A stretch of 64,000 bases of DNA from Coniferiporia sulphurascens (lineage: Eukaryota > Basidiomycota > Agaricomycetes > Hymenochaetales > Hymenochaetaceae). A model generated the notes under the pieces. That model searched no databases. It saw only the letters and a program-made list of their open reading frames with translations, and had not been told where the DNA came from. The stretch lies in the NCBI GenBank assembly GCA_002794785.1, contig NBBA01000008.1:1612001-1676000 (forward strand), written 5' to 3'. Numbering within the stretch: the stretch's first letter is position 1; every line of letters starts with the position of its first letter. The position numbers and the translations under genes are program-made. This document shows positions 1-10,750 of the stretch, one piece after another.

Positions 1-455
1 ATGCATGTTGGGATGTCATAGTCAAGTTCGATGTCAATAAGAAAATGAATGTTGTTGCCTAGAATCCCTGAACCGTAATTGTAGCAATTAATAAGATGGA
101 ACGTTTTTTCAAGGTAAGTGACATCGATGGTCATAAAATCTTTGTGGTTAGTGATATCTTGTCGAGAGATTGCCGAAAGGTGTGGAAAAGATTTCCGAAC
201 GTAAATGATGACGTGAGGTTTAATTGGTGAGAGTGGATCGTAGGACGGTATGAAATAATCCCAAGCAGGATGTTTGATAGGTAATAAAATTGGAATGCCA
301 TCTGGAGAGGAGTCGGAACAAGAGAGACCAGAAAAACCGATGAAAGGCTCTTGAAGTGCGAGAATATGAAGATTTGGGTTATTCAATAGGCGAGTTGTTC
401 AGGGTCCACTTTTTGCTACATTTAGCTGAAGTATTCTTAGGGCCATATGATTCAT
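1..455 (-). pseudogene. LINE-A ORF2 start: APE-type endonuclease, partial
   Basis: Reading leftward from an ATG at 455 gives an endonuclease-like N-terminus: ILQLNVAKS near the start, LALQEPF (metal-binding Glu region), IYVRKSF, and NCYNYG, the usual order in LINE endonucleases. The frame carries one in-frame TGA at 399-401 just after the first motif, so this copy would not make full-length ORF2 without readthrough. The TGA may be a decayed CGA, as in many other ORFs here, but LINE-A has no second copy in the window to prove it. The ORF runs off the left edge, so reverse transcriptase and RNase H are not seen. The 176 bp between this start and the ORF1 stop hold nothing I recognise. Confidence 0.75.
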
Positions 456-631
456 AGAGTATCTTCGTGGACTGAGTTGTGGGGGTCTACCTGCATTGAC
501 AGGGATGATGAGCGAGTGAAAGCTGGGTCCGAAATGAATTGTCTGCACATAGGATGAATGGGGATGAGGTTAGGATTCATTGATGACGGTGAGGGTGGTG
601 ATGATAGAGTCATTCAGACGGGTGTGGGGTT

Positions 632-2812
632 TCAGTTAAAATAGAAGGCATGCTGAGGGCAATCTATGGAGTCGGCCGGGTGGGCGCCTGAACAGTTGAC
701 GCAATGGAAATGGTCACATGGTTGGTTATCCTGGTATTGCGTGCTTGAGCATCCTGAGCACATTTCCCGATGTTGAGATGTAAGGTGACGTTTTGAAGCG
801 CAATAGCGACATCCTAGCGGCTGGGTACAGTTAATCGTTAAGTGTCCGAATTTCCAACATTTAGTGCATTGAGAGAAGCGAGGTTTTTCTTTCCAAACGA
901 CTGGAACCGTAGATTGACCAAAAATGAAAAATACGGAAGTGGTAACTTTACGAAGTAAGTCCCTGTTAGGGTCCTCGAATGCGAATGAAATTGATGACCA
1001 CGGTTTTGTGATGAATTCTGGGTTTCTCGCCCATCTCAGTGGTTGCGTGATTTTAAGTGTACGGAAAAGGTCGTTGAGTAAAAGAGAACGGAGAATTTCT
1101 AGCTCAGTGAAAATAGGCATATTCGGACCGGTTGATGTGATTATGTTGCTAAGTATGACTTTTGACCATTTGATATCACGAGTGATCGTCAGAGGATGGT
1201 TGGGTCGGAGTTCGAAAGCGTCCTTAAGGATGGGAATGATAGCGTTGATCAAATTGATAGAAATGTTACTGGGGAAGGAAAAAATGCAGTTTCCGGACAT
1301 ATTCCAGTCCGCACCGATGATCCGAATGTGACGGGCAGTAGGGATACGGTCTAATTTTGCTTGTATGTGATCGATGAGGGTTTTGGAGTTTGGTTGAGAT
1401 GATAATGGCATGTTTTGACCTTGGAAGCATGCAACGTAGCGGGTGAGATTTGAAATGGAAGCAGGTGCTGACGGAAGAAGTTTCGGTTGCGTTGTAGGCA
1501 TGTTAAGACCCAAATGATCCTTATATGTCAAAGTGCTGATGGGTTGTTCAGCTATTGGATTGCAAAGAGTGACTGGAGAAGGGGTACGTTGTCTGGGCCC
1601 GAGTGGACGTGTATGGTTGATTGGGGCTGTCTGAGGTGGGGCTGGTTGAATAAACCCATGGCTGACGTTGTCTTGTTCATAAGAGTTGTCTTCATGGAAA
1701 GAAACATGGCATGTGGGTGACGGGATGTTAGGTATGATATTACGGACAGGAGGGCCGAATGATGCTACGGTTTCTTCCAACTGAACCATTCTGGATATGA
1801 TGCGAAGTTTGAGATCTTTGGTGTGTTGTTTGGCTTGTTCTTGAAGAGTGGTCTGTAGAGAGGTAATCATAGACGAGATTGTAGAGAAGTTGGGGCCGGA
1901 GACTATGGTAGCAGCGATGGGTTCAACTACGTTATCCTGTACAGAATTCGGAAAAAGAATTGGATTGCGGACTCGAAAGTCGAATTGGCTGGTGTCGTCA
2001 ATAGGCGTTTTGTGGTATGTAATGGGAAGGTTTGGCTCCGCAGGGTGGACGATAGTGACTGAGGTGTTCGACGGGACAAAATGTAGGTGGAAGAGTTGGA
2101 TTGCATTGGCAAGAGAATTCATGGAGTGGTCGGTGAGATGTTGATTAAAACGAGTAGGCCAAGTGTTTGCAATGAGAGACAGAATTTGTTCGATAGATAG
2201 AGTCCATTTGTCAAAGGATTGTGGGGCTAAAATGTTTTCAAGAGAATCATGTGCTTCAGAGATGAGAATTCTATCTTCGATATTGGCCTCATCAGGTGAT
2301 GGGGTAAAGCGGATGTGGCGTTGTTGGTGCATGGGATGTTCGGAAGAATTCGACGACTGTGATTGGTTGGAATTGTGATGTGCGAGGATAGGGGCCTGTG
2401 GGTTCTGTGCCGAGTCAGATGCGTGTGTTGAGGGGGAGGCAGCTTGTATGAGGGATTCAGAGTCGAGGGGAAAAGTGATGTCCATAGGTGTAGTGATTGG
2501 AGCTGCTAACGTGATATCCGAGTAGTTTGCATATGTAGTGGAAAAGTCTTGAAAGTGGGCGTTAAAGGATGGGTCTTGAGACGTTGGCATAGATAGGATT
2601 GAAGGAGACTGAGAAGAAGGAAGAATTTGCTGATATCCTGTTATGTCTGTGTTTTTGTTAGTTTCATTATTTTCCTTAGGTGGAGATGGAAGAGGATGAG
2701 GAGGCGAGTGAGAAGCTGGAAGGTTAGGAGACATGGAGTTGTAAGCATGCATTTCTTCGGGGGTGTTGGCAAATGTGGGGCTGCTGAAGGATGGGGTGTG
2801 AGGTTGCGCCAT
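632..2812 (-). CDS. LINE-A ORF1, gag-like nucleic-acid-binding protein
   Basis: An uninterrupted 726-residue ORF. The first 200 or so residues are low-complexity and rich in Ser, Pro, Thr, Asn and Gln. The middle is a folded-looking region with no motif I can name. The C-terminus (about residues 640-720) is a Cys/His cluster: CTKCWKFGHLTINC is a CX2CX4HX4C knuckle, followed by CRYCASKRHLTSQH and CVNCSGAHPADSIDC. This matches ORF1 of Tad-like and related LINEs, whose product coats element RNA. The ATG follows a pyrimidine/purine-mixed leader of about 190 bp. It is one of only two long undamaged reading frames in the window, which suggests a recent insertion. Confidence 0.88.
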   Translation of the reverse strand: MAQPHTPSFSSPTFANTPEEMHAYNSMSPNLPASHSPPHPLPSPPKENNETNKNTDITGYQQILPSSQSPSILSMPTSQDPSFNAHFQDFSTTYANYSDITLAAPITTPMDITFPLDSESLIQAASPSTHASDSAQNPQAPILAHHNSNQSQSSNSSEHPMHQQRHIRFTPSPDEANIEDRILISEAHDSLENILAPQSFDKWTLSIEQILSLIANTWPTRFNQHLTDHSMNSLANAIQLFHLHFVPSNTSVTIVHPAEPNLPITYHKTPIDDTSQFDFRVRNPILFPNSVQDNVVEPIAATIVSGPNFSTISSMITSLQTTLQEQAKQHTKDLKLRIISRMVQLEETVASFGPPVRNIIPNIPSPTCHVSFHEDNSYEQDNVSHGFIQPAPPQTAPINHTRPLGPRQRTPSPVTLCNPIAEQPISTLTYKDHLGLNMPTTQPKLLPSAPASISNLTRYVACFQGQNMPLSSQPNSKTLIDHIQAKLDRIPTARHIRIIGADWNMSGNCIFSFPSNISINLINAIIPILKDAFELRPNHPLTITRDIKWSKVILSNIITSTGPNMPIFTELEILRSLLLNDLFRTLKITQPLRWARNPEFITKPWSSISFAFEDPNRDLLRKVTTSVFFIFGQSTVPVVWKEKPRFSQCTKCWKFGHLTINCTQPLGCRYCASKRHLTSQHREMCSGCSSTQYQDNQPCDHFHCVNCSGAHPADSIDCPQHAFYFN

Positions 2813-3007
2813 TGGGAAAGAAAAATAAAGGAGGTAGGGGATGGGGGGGGATAGGGAAGTGGATGGGGTTGAAGTTAGGTGAAAAACAGCTCGACAGATG
2901 TCTACTGTGAGGGAGAACTGGTGTGGGTAGTTAACCCAGGAAGTTTAGGGGCGGCGGATGTGGCTGTGCAAAGGGTGAGATGATGGTGGTAAGAGGTCAA
3001 GGGGTTT
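2813..3007 (-). promoter_or_regulatory. LINE-A 5' UTR with shared start motif
   Basis: The leader before LINE-A ORF1. It begins on the minus strand with a CTTGACCTCTTACCACC motif (about 2987-3003) closely resembling the first bases of LINE-B, LINE-C and N1. LINEs of this type usually carry an internal promoter at the very 5' end, so this is the likely promoter. There is no TATA box; the assignment is by position only. Confidence 0.45.
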
Positions 3008-3179
3008 GAGCCAGAGTGGGAAGGGCCCCTATTAGTAAGTAGATGGAAGGAGGGAGGAATACATATCACTACAGCCAAGCCAAACGGACAACATCAGGCA
3101 ACAAAAGGGGGTAGCTTAGAATTGGAAAGGGAGGGCAAGAGCGCCAGCCGGGACATATGTGGGAGAGTCCGAATGGCAG

Positions 3180-6100
3180 TCATAGATCAGAGGAAAAGGG
3201 AGGAAGCGCACCTGAGAGCTCCAAGAGAGCCGGGTCCGGGTCCTGGGTATGGGGTCCAAGCATACGACTCATGTATTCCCTGAGGAGGTCCAAGTCCATA
3301 TCTTCGTTGGTAGGGTGCCCCTCCATCTCCATTGTGGCGAAGGCCAGGCGGATGACGGCAGAGGTGCAGTTGGAGAGGCAGTTAAGATGCCCTGTCAGTT
3401 TAAGCCAATGGCGCAGAACCTGGAGGCAGTTTTCATCGGCCCACTTGGTGTGGTGGGTCGGAAGTGGGTCACGGGGGGGCCAGACCTTGTGGATCCATGG
3501 TCAGAAAGTGCGACATCCGCCCAGGACATGGGCGGTCGATTGGGCTGGCCAGGGGGGGTGGTTGTGCCAACAGCAATGCGAGATCAGGCCGTGCCTGTGT
3601 CGGTAGGCTGAGTCGAAGCTCAGCCAGTAACCCCCATAGGGACCGGCACGGCATAGGACCTGGGTGACTGCTGAGAGCTCCCGGCAGGGTGGTTGACTGA
3701 CTGAGTGATGAGCTTGTGGGGCCGGTGGGAAGGGACGCTGTTGACAGCTAGGTATTTGTCGGCTGTCAAGGCAAGGGGGCAAGCAAGAGAGAGGGTCCAT
3801 CGCTCCATGAGGGTGTTGATGGCGGCCTCTTTCAATGCAGAGATGGAGGGTGCGAGGGGAGATGGGGGGAGATTTGTTGCGAACTTCGCCTTGCGGTCCG
3901 CCCATTCATTCCCTGGGATGTCGGAGTGACCCGGACACCAGACAAAATGCATGGAGAGATCCAGGTATGAGTCCAATAGAGTCTGGACCCCTGCCTTCCA
4001 TTGGTGGAGGAGGTGCGCACCTGGAACTGGCGCCCATGTTCGGATCAGGTGGAGTGCCATCAGTGAATCTGACAGAAAGAAGATGTCGGATGCGACAGGC
4101 AGGAGCTCCTGGAGGTGGTGTGCTGCCCAGCTTGGTGCGGAGGTGAGAGAGAATAATTCTGCATCTGTGGCAGTAGCACAGGTGGGGGAGGCAAGCCGGC
4201 AGGACTTTAGGCGTATGAGGCCTTCCATGGCGCAGACAGCTGAGCCAAACTTTGATCCGATGCAGGAGCCATTGGTGAAAACCTGAAGATGGGGGAGGGT
4301 GCTCAGGGAGCGCACAGTGCCCACAAATTCCTTGTGGGTGTCTTTGCTGACTGGAGTGATAGGAGTGGCAAACAAGACTCGACCATTTGTAAATGCCAGA
4401 GGATCCATCCATGGGGGATGAGTGTATGCAGGGACCGGTTGTACCCGAGGGACCCGGACCTGCAAAGAAGTGGAGAAGGGATGGTTAGCTACTGATTTGT
4501 TATATCGTTTTCTACCAACGGAGTGCAGGGTGCACCATAGGCGAAGAGAATGGAGAGTCTTAATATACTCGAAATAGTAAGAGAGAGGGGGAAGGGAACA
4601 AAGAAAGTTTGTGGAAAAAGGGGAGGCGCCTTTGTAGACGCCCAGAATCCATCTACATGCCGTGTTTTGCACTGCCTGCAGACGGCTTACTAATGTTTTT
4701 TGGCACTGGCCATGGTACCACACCGGGGCACCCCATGTGAGAACAGAGCGCATGCAGGCGGTGTATAGTCGGCGGAGGAGGAGGGCCGAGATTCCGCGTT
4801 CTGTGTTACCAAGGATGCGGAGGGCGGCTAGCATGGAGAGGCCCTTGGAGCGCATGCACTCTACATGGGCCTTGAAGGTGAGGGTGGGGTCCCACCATAT
4901 TCCCAGCCAGCAAAGTGGGATGGAGGGTCGGATTAGCATGGTAGGTGCCACCCACACCCCAGTGGTGTCCCAGTCAGTGTAGGCAGCTGAGTGGTGTCGA
5001 GGTGGGTGGAAGTGCTGGCACTCCGTTTTGGCGGCTTCAATATTGAGCCCGATGGTGCCGAAATGGGCATTGAGTTGATGGTAGGCATTAGACAGTTGTT
5101 GACAGTTGGATGCCATGCTAGGTCCGACACATACGAGGAGGTGGTCGTCCACATATGCTAGGGTGGTGGTGCTGGTTTGGTGAAATTTCCAGAGGACCAC
5201 GCCTGTGAATATGGTTGAGAGGATTGGGGATACCGGCAACCCTTGGGGGGTGCCGAGGTCTGGTTTCTGGGCGGTTGGGAGGGTGGTGCCGTTGAAAGCG
5301 ATGGCTACCTGCCGATCCGTCATGAAGGACAGACACCAATCCGCCATGTCTGGCAGGCATTGGAGGTCCAGCAGTTGCCAGTGGAGGAGTTGAGGGTTTA
5401 CTGAGTCGAAGAAACCTTGTATGTCGACTGCAAGGACCGAGCATACATGGCCCTCGGCATGGGCGCATTCCGCAATCTGAAGGAGGTGCTGGGCGGTGTC
5501 GTAGACAGAATGTCCTTGATGCCCCCCATATTGGTTAGGTGGCAGCCAATTTCTTGTATTAGCGAGGAATTGGAGCTGGTTAGCAATGATCTTTTCGAGG
5601 AGTTTCCCTAGGGTCTCTTCGAGGGAGATGGGTCGGTATGAGCATGGTGAGAAAGGGTCCTTCTTGTTTGGCTTCTGGAGCATGACCACTTTTGCTGCCC
5701 ACCAGCACTTAGGGTGGTGCCCCATGTGCAGGCAGTCATTGAAAAGGGCGAGGATCTCGTCTGGGTATGCGCCTACCACCCACTTTAGTGGGTGTAGCCG
5801 ATTCCCGAGAGGCCCGGAGCCGACAAGTTGGAGGTGTTGGACAGTGCCCTGTGAGCTCTGCAAGGAGTATGGGCGGGGCAGCTGGTTGGGGGGGGGCGGT
5901 GGGGTGGGTGCCGCTTTTGGGGGTGGAGGGGGTGCAAAGAATGTAGTGCGGAATAGCTCACCTTTCTCGGCATCCGACTGGGTGAAGGTGCCATCTCTCT
6001 TTTTGAGCGAGGGGATTGGGTGGGTCGGTTGCCGAGGCCTCGTTTGGCCCAGTTCCATATGTTGGAGGCATCTGCCTGGTCAGCTTGTTTGGCATAAAAG

Positions 6101-7179
6101 TGCTGTTTGGCCGCTTGTACACCGCGTTTGAAGGCACGGCGAGCTGCTGATCGCTGGAGGGGGTGGTGGCCGTTGAAATCGCCTGGAGGAGCAATTTGCA
6201 AGTCGGGGTCCACCAGGGGACCTCGGTTTTTGACGGCCTGGTGATTCTGGTGAATGGGGCGAGGGTGGTGATCATAGAGTCGACCATGGCCTGTGCTTTG
6301 GAGTCGAGGGTGGTGGGGTTGTCCGCTGATATGAGGAAGGCAGATTCTAGGAGTGGGAAGGCAATGTCGGACCATTCCTCTCTGTCAGCTGGGAGCAGTC
6401 GATGTGTTTTCATGACTGGAGGGGGGGCCAGGATGGCAGGGACCAGCGTAGCATCGCATGGTTGGACAGTGGGGAGGTGGTTGATGAACCCAAGTCTATA
6501 ATGGCATCGGGATTGATTGCAGGTGGGGCCCAGATCATGTCAATGGGGCACCATCAACAATTGTCCATGGGCCACGAGTCAGAGTCCGGGAGGTGGGCTG
6601 GTGCAAGGCCATGCTCCGGAAGAAGTCATCGAGGGGTTGAGCCCTCAAGTCCTCCTGCCGGGCTGCAAGGAGATCAGACCATGAGCGGTGGCGATGGTTG
6701 AAGTCACCAGCCACGAGTAGGGTGGAGGCCAAGGCGGGTGGGATCGTGAAGAGGAACAACTCACCGGGGTATTGTGGGGTGGCAGTGGTATGATCCAGCA
6801 CATGCATACCATAGTAGTTGCAGAGGCGGATGGTTACTTGGGAGCGGATTTCGATAGTGAGGACGTCAGTGCTGGACGAGGCGGCACCAAGGACCGACCA
6901 TGCGGTTGAGGGGATGGCGCGGGATACATAGGTGACTACCCAAGGCCGAGTGGCTGGGGGTAGGACCACTATGTACCCGGGGAGGGAAGGTACGTTGAGG
7001 ACCAGTGTGCCGGTTGGGTCGGTGAGGGATGGCTGGAGACCTATTTGGTACCATGGTGGTTCCTGTAGCAAAATAACGGTGGGCGGGGATGGGTCAGTGG
7101 TAAGAGTCGGAATGAGGGAATGGACTGCGGCTAAGGAGCGGGCAGCATTCCACTGAAGAATAGAGATGTCCCTATTCAT
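3180..7179 (-). pseudogene. LINE-B1 ORF2: endonuclease, reverse transcriptase, RNase H (frameshifted)
   Basis: Domain order is complete. Endonuclease: ILQWNAARS, LLQEPPW, NYYGMH, VAGDFN, then SDH. A proline-rich linker follows, then reverse transcriptase from about 5800 with the YVDD box at 5145-5156, then a C-terminal RNase H with DAE, SDS and GHSDIPGNEWAD. Breaks: a lost base near 6620 (FFRSMAL where relatives read FFREHGL), another in the linker near 6170, and a lost base near 3685 before the C-terminal ELSAVTQVL block. The first RNase H aspartate is changed: FTNG in place of FTDG near 4268. It would have reverse-transcribed element RNA at a nicked target. It is dead as it stands. Confidence 0.9.
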
Positions 7180-9469
7180 TGATCCTCCATGTGGTCATCA
7201 TCGGGCCCATCAAATGCTGCCTCGATCTGGCGAAAACGCTGTTTCTTGGGGCACTGAGGGAGGGTGGCAGGGTGGTCACCTTTGCAGTTAGTGCAGTAGC
7301 AGGGGTGAGGGCAGTGGTCGCCCTCGATGGCTTCAGAGGCACAGGATGCACACGACTTACGGTGGTTGCGGGTGAGGTGTCCTCCCCCACAGTTGGCGCA
7401 GCAGGGCTGGGCGCGGCACCCTCTCGTTCCGTGGCCGAGGCCCTGGCAGCGCTCACATTGTGTGAGGCCAGGGTGGAAGGGCGGGACGGAGAGGGAGAGA
7501 GCCGAGCCGAAGAGCCACACTCGCAGGCACTTTAGTAGCTGAGCCCGGATGGACCCATCGGGGTCGGAGAAGGAGAATGCCATGGGGCACTTCTGGAGGG
7601 TCAGGAGGTGCTCCTCGGTGGCAGCAAAGTGGGGGTCAACTACAAAGTCGAGGGGGCGGAGGGCCGGGTTGTTCCGGATTTCGGCCATGAGGGCCTTCGG
7701 GGAGATGGTGTGGCCGTTTTGGCCAAAGAGGTAGTCCACACAGGGCACCATGGAGATGCGGAGGGCGGACCGGGGGTGGACGCAGACAGGGTTGAGCATG
7801 TACTGCTCGGGGATCTTGTCGGTCTCCACCAAGAGGCAGTGCTCATGCATATGGGCTGCAAAGGCCATGGAGTGCCGATCGATGATTGTGTCTGTGGCCG
7901 GGGAGGCAGAGGCGGGGCGCTTAGCTATTAAATAAATATAACAAATGATATAAATATAGCATGTGGTCATATGAACAACCACCTTACTAAGTGAACGATA
8001 ACGCAACGATAACGCCATACGATATACGAGCTAGATAGTTATAGTAGTACTAGCCCATGGAACGTGTATATAAGGGGAGCTGGTCTCGCCCTAGAAATAC
8101 ATCAGTTTATGCTGATAACCCACCTTTGCCTCAACCTCACCACTGCACCTCATCGTCTACCACAACGTGTGTAGATTTTAAGATTAGTGAAGGAGGTCAC
8201 AAGGTTCCCCTTTACATTGAAGGAGGAGGCCAAGACTGTGACCTGGTCAGCGGTGGGGAGGGAAGAGAAAAACTCATGGGCAGTAGTGGTAAGGCGCATG
8301 GCCAGGAGCTGAATCTCGGCTTTGAGCGAGATGGCTGGGATGAGGACCAGGGTCGGGTCCTTGGTGTACATCAGGGGTGGGGGCGGAACTTGGCGTTGCT
8401 TTTTCTTCTTCTTGTGGGTTACCATTGTGAAGACGGCGCCTGCAGCAGGTGCAACTGGGTTGGGGTTGGTGGCCATGGGTGGAGCTGGGGAGGCTGCCAC
8501 CTGGGCGTAGGAAGTTGGTGCCATGGTGATAGCGGCCTGGGTAGTGGTGGTGGGGGCCTGGGCCTTCTGGGCCTGTGGGGCATGGGGGGCAGGCCGGTTG
8601 ATGAGGGTTGAGACCTGTTGGGAGATGGAAGTGACTTCTGTGGAGAGCTGCTTAACAATGTTAGTCAGCGCAGCTACATCGGGAGAAACATTAGTGGTGC
8701 CGGGGGTCCTTGTCTGGGCAGAGGGTTGGGGGGCGGTGGCTGGGGTCCTTTGACGGGGGGGAGCTGGGGCGAAGGGTGCTGGGAGGGAGGCTTCTGCCCC
8801 CTTCCTGGCAAAGTTGTAGGCCATCTCCATATTGTGGGAGACGATGTGTTGGGGGTCCTTCTCATCCCTAATGACACCGGCAATGGTTTGCTGGAGATTC
8901 CAGAGGAGGTCTCCTACAAACTGGGCGGCAGCTGTGTCGGTCTCAGTGATGTTGGTGCGGAGGGTCTTCCGGTCGAAGTCCTCTAAGGCGTGGGAGAGGG
9001 AGTACATGAAGCCCGCCATGTGCGGCCTGAACTGGTCTCGAGGGTGGGGGCGGGGGGTGTGCGGGGAGAGGTTCTCTGAGGAGCGCTTGTGGGTAAGCGG
9101 TGGTGAGGGAGTGTGAGGGTTCTCAAGGATGTCCATCACACCCAACTCGTTGGAGCCGGCCAGGGGGTTGGAGCCTGTAGATGGGGGGCGGCTGATGTGT
9201 GCGAATGACTGAGTGAACTCGGTGTTTGAGACGCCTATGGCGGGGGATGGTGCAAGCCGGAGGGCGTCTGGAGACAACACCGGGAGGCCTGGGTCAATTT
9301 GGGCGGGGGTGGGGGTCGTGCTGTGCAAGGCGGCGGCAACATTGCCGGCGGCCACCCAGTTGGCGGTGGCTCTGGTGGCCCTGTCTGCATCGGCGCTGGC
9401 TGATGAGGGAGGTGGGAGGGGTGGTCGAGTCGAACATAGAGTGTTTCTGTATCTACCTGGGTTCAACAT
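7176..9469 (-). pseudogene. LINE-B1 ORF1, interrupted only by a solo LTR
   Basis: The protein starts MLNPGRYRNT and is Pro/Ala-rich through its first 450 residues. It has a conserved central stretch (FMYSLSHALEDFD ... DEKDPQHIVSHN) and a basic KKKKK patch. After the LTR the frame resumes and ends in a Cys/His cluster: CERCQGLGHGTRGC, CCANCGGGHLTRNH, CTNCKGDHPATLPQC. Removing the LTR and one TSD copy would leave about 676 codons with no other break, so the LTR was probably the first inactivating event. The stop codon overlaps the ORF2 start as ATGA at 7176-7179. Role: RNA-binding partner of ORF2 in the ribonucleoprotein particle. Confidence 0.88.
7926..8183 (+). repeat. Solo LTR of the Copia element
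   Basis: 258 bp, same length and ends (TATTAAATAA ... TTTTAAGA) as the two LTRs of the complete Copia at 27672-33113. Flanked by TTAGC (7921-7925) and TTAGT (8184-8188), a 5-bp TSD with one transition. Contains the same TATATAAGG promoter core. It is what remains after recombination between two LTRs, and it lies inside LINE-B1 ORF1. Confidence 0.95.
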
Positions 9470-9527
9470 GGGGGAGTTTTAGCTGCCCACACTAGTCGAT
9501 GGTGGTGGTTACTGGTCAAGAAGGATG

Positions 9528-10014
9528 CGCCCAGGTTCTCTGTTGCGCCAGTCCCTATGGGGGCTACTGGCTGAGCTTCGACTCAGCCTACTGGCACAGA
9601 CATGGCCTGATTTCACACTGCAGATGGCACAACCACCCACCCTGGCCGGCCCAGTTGACTGCCCATGTGTTAGGCAGGTGTCTCACATTCCGACCCTGGA
9701 TCCACAAGGTCTGGCCCCCCCGTGACCCTCTCCTGACCCACCACACCGAGTGGGCTGATGAAAACCGTCTCCAGGTTCTGCGCTGCTGGCTTAAGCTGAC
9801 GAAGCACCTTAACCGCCTTTCCGACCGCACCTCCACGGCCATCCGCCTGGCCTTCGCCATGATGGAGCTGGACGGCCACCCGACCAATGAAGATATGGAC
9901 TTGGACCTCCTTCGGGACTACATGAGTCGTATGCTTGGACCCCGCACCCAGGACCCGGACCCGGCTCTCTTGGAGCTTTCAGGTGTGCTTCCTCCCTTTT
10001 CCTCTGATCTATGA
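9528..10014 (+). pseudogene. LINE-B ORF2 C-terminus fragment
   Basis: Encodes the last part of ORF2: GYWLSFDSAYWHRHGL, CRWHNHPPWPAQ, then LGRCLTFRPWI, WADENRLQVL and the conserved end DPDPALLELSG with a stop at 10012-10014. This region lies downstream of the RNase H catalytic residues. It has CX-H type conserved positions in all copies but no function I can name. It is cut on the left by LINE-B1, so it has no start codon of its own. Confidence 0.85.
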
Positions 10015-10283
10015 ATGCCTTTTGGACTCTCCCACGTATGTCCCAGCTGGCACTCTCGCCCTCCCTTTCCAATTCTAAGCTACCCCCTTTAACCTGATAT
10101 TGTCTGTGTTGGATTTGCTCCCTAACTAAAGGGATTGAAGCAAGTGATAACAGATTCACACAATAATACTAGTTAGTTTAGGGTAGGCTTATTACCCTCC
10201 ACTCGCTAGAGTGTTAGAGCTGATGATGGTGGTAAGGGACAAGAGATGAATTAAACTGCTTTTTACTGCAATTTTACATTGGG

Positions 10284-10291
10284 CTTTTATA
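10284..10291 (-). promoter_or_regulatory. TATA box of the LTR-like element
   Basis: TATAAAAG on the minus strand in a GC-flanked setting. About 35-60 bp downstream (10221-10250) is a CTTGTCCCTTACCACCATC stretch resembling the first bases of the LINE and N1 elements. Three copies of TACCGGAA (minus strand) lie upstream at 10320-10327, 10371-10378 and 10432-10439. The arrangement fits a polymerase II promoter with upstream sites. Confidence 0.6.
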
Positions 10292-10319
10292 CCCTACATG
10301 TTGTAGTCTATTTACTATG

Positions 10320-10439
10320 TTCCGGTAGATACTACAACATACTACTCTCGCTTTATAAGTCATAAGAATGTTCCGGTACAATCCTGTACATGCTATTTAC
10401 TATTCTTAGCTTCTTATGAGTCAGTTACATATTCCGGTA
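10320..10439. repeat. Three spaced TTCCGGTA boxes
   Basis: TTCCGGTA occurs at 10320, 10371 and 10432, spaced 51 and 61 bp, two of them near a TTTACTAT run. They lie just upstream of the TATA box on the minus strand, so they are candidate activator sites. They could also be remains of an imperfect tandem duplication. Confidence 0.5.
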
Positions 10440-10750
10440 CATTCTACAGCCTACCGTGTTATCTTTATCTTATGCCAGAACCTTCCCTGAGTTTTCATCT
10501 AGTCATACAATATAATACCTGAGTTAACCATTCTCGGATACTACTATACCTATGATGCTTCTCCTTATTTCCTAATCGGTTCTGCTGTGTGATGCACTAT
10601 ACTTGGCTCCCATCAATTGCGTCTTCTAATTGATTGCCATGCTTCCATTGGCTATTCTTAGCCGAACGCTTAGATATACTTGTGTGGCTCAGTGATTATG
10701 CTAGCCTTCTTAATCTTATCTTGTTGTGGCTTGTTACTTATTACCATAGA

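Larger units (their letters stand above)
1..3007 (-). mobile_element. LINE-A, non-LTR retrotransposon, 5' part
   Basis: This is the 5' half of a non-LTR element read leftward: 5' UTR (2813-3007), intact ORF1 (632-2812), a gap of 176 bp, then the start of an endonuclease ORF2 that leaves the window. It is visibly more AT-rich than the LINE-B and LINE-C copies, and its ORF1 shares only the general plan of the others, so it is a separate family. Its 5' end lies inside the 3' UTR of LINE-B1: the B 3'-UTR sequence resumes at about 3008. It is therefore younger than LINE-B1. Its 3' end and TSD partner are outside the window. Confidence 0.85.
3008..9527 (-). mobile_element. LINE-B1, near full-length, with solo LTR inside
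   Basis: Reading leftward: 5' end at 9527 (CATCCTTCTTGACCAG), a 58-bp leader, ORF1 (start 9469), ORF2 (start 7179, overlapping ORF1 by 4 bp), ORF2 stop near 3180, then 3' UTR cut at 3008 by LINE-A. A 258-bp Copia solo LTR sits in ORF1. Apart from the LTR, ORF1 is undamaged; ORF2 has several single-base frameshifts. The 5' end abuts a plus-strand LINE-B piece (from 9528) at an RNase H site, so B1 inserted into that older copy. Confidence 0.9.

Noticed and set aside
3157..3611. Many overlapping plus-strand ORFs opposite LINE ORF2 here and in all LINE copies
   Set aside because: They are shadows of GC-rich coding sequence on the other strand, lack known domains and vary among copies.
9480..9560. 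Twin priming (5' inversion) as the origin of the head-to-tail LINE joint at 9527/9528
   Set aside because: Both sides contain the RNase H region, so one inverted cDNA cannot give both. Insertion of LINE-B1 into an older plus copy is simpler.
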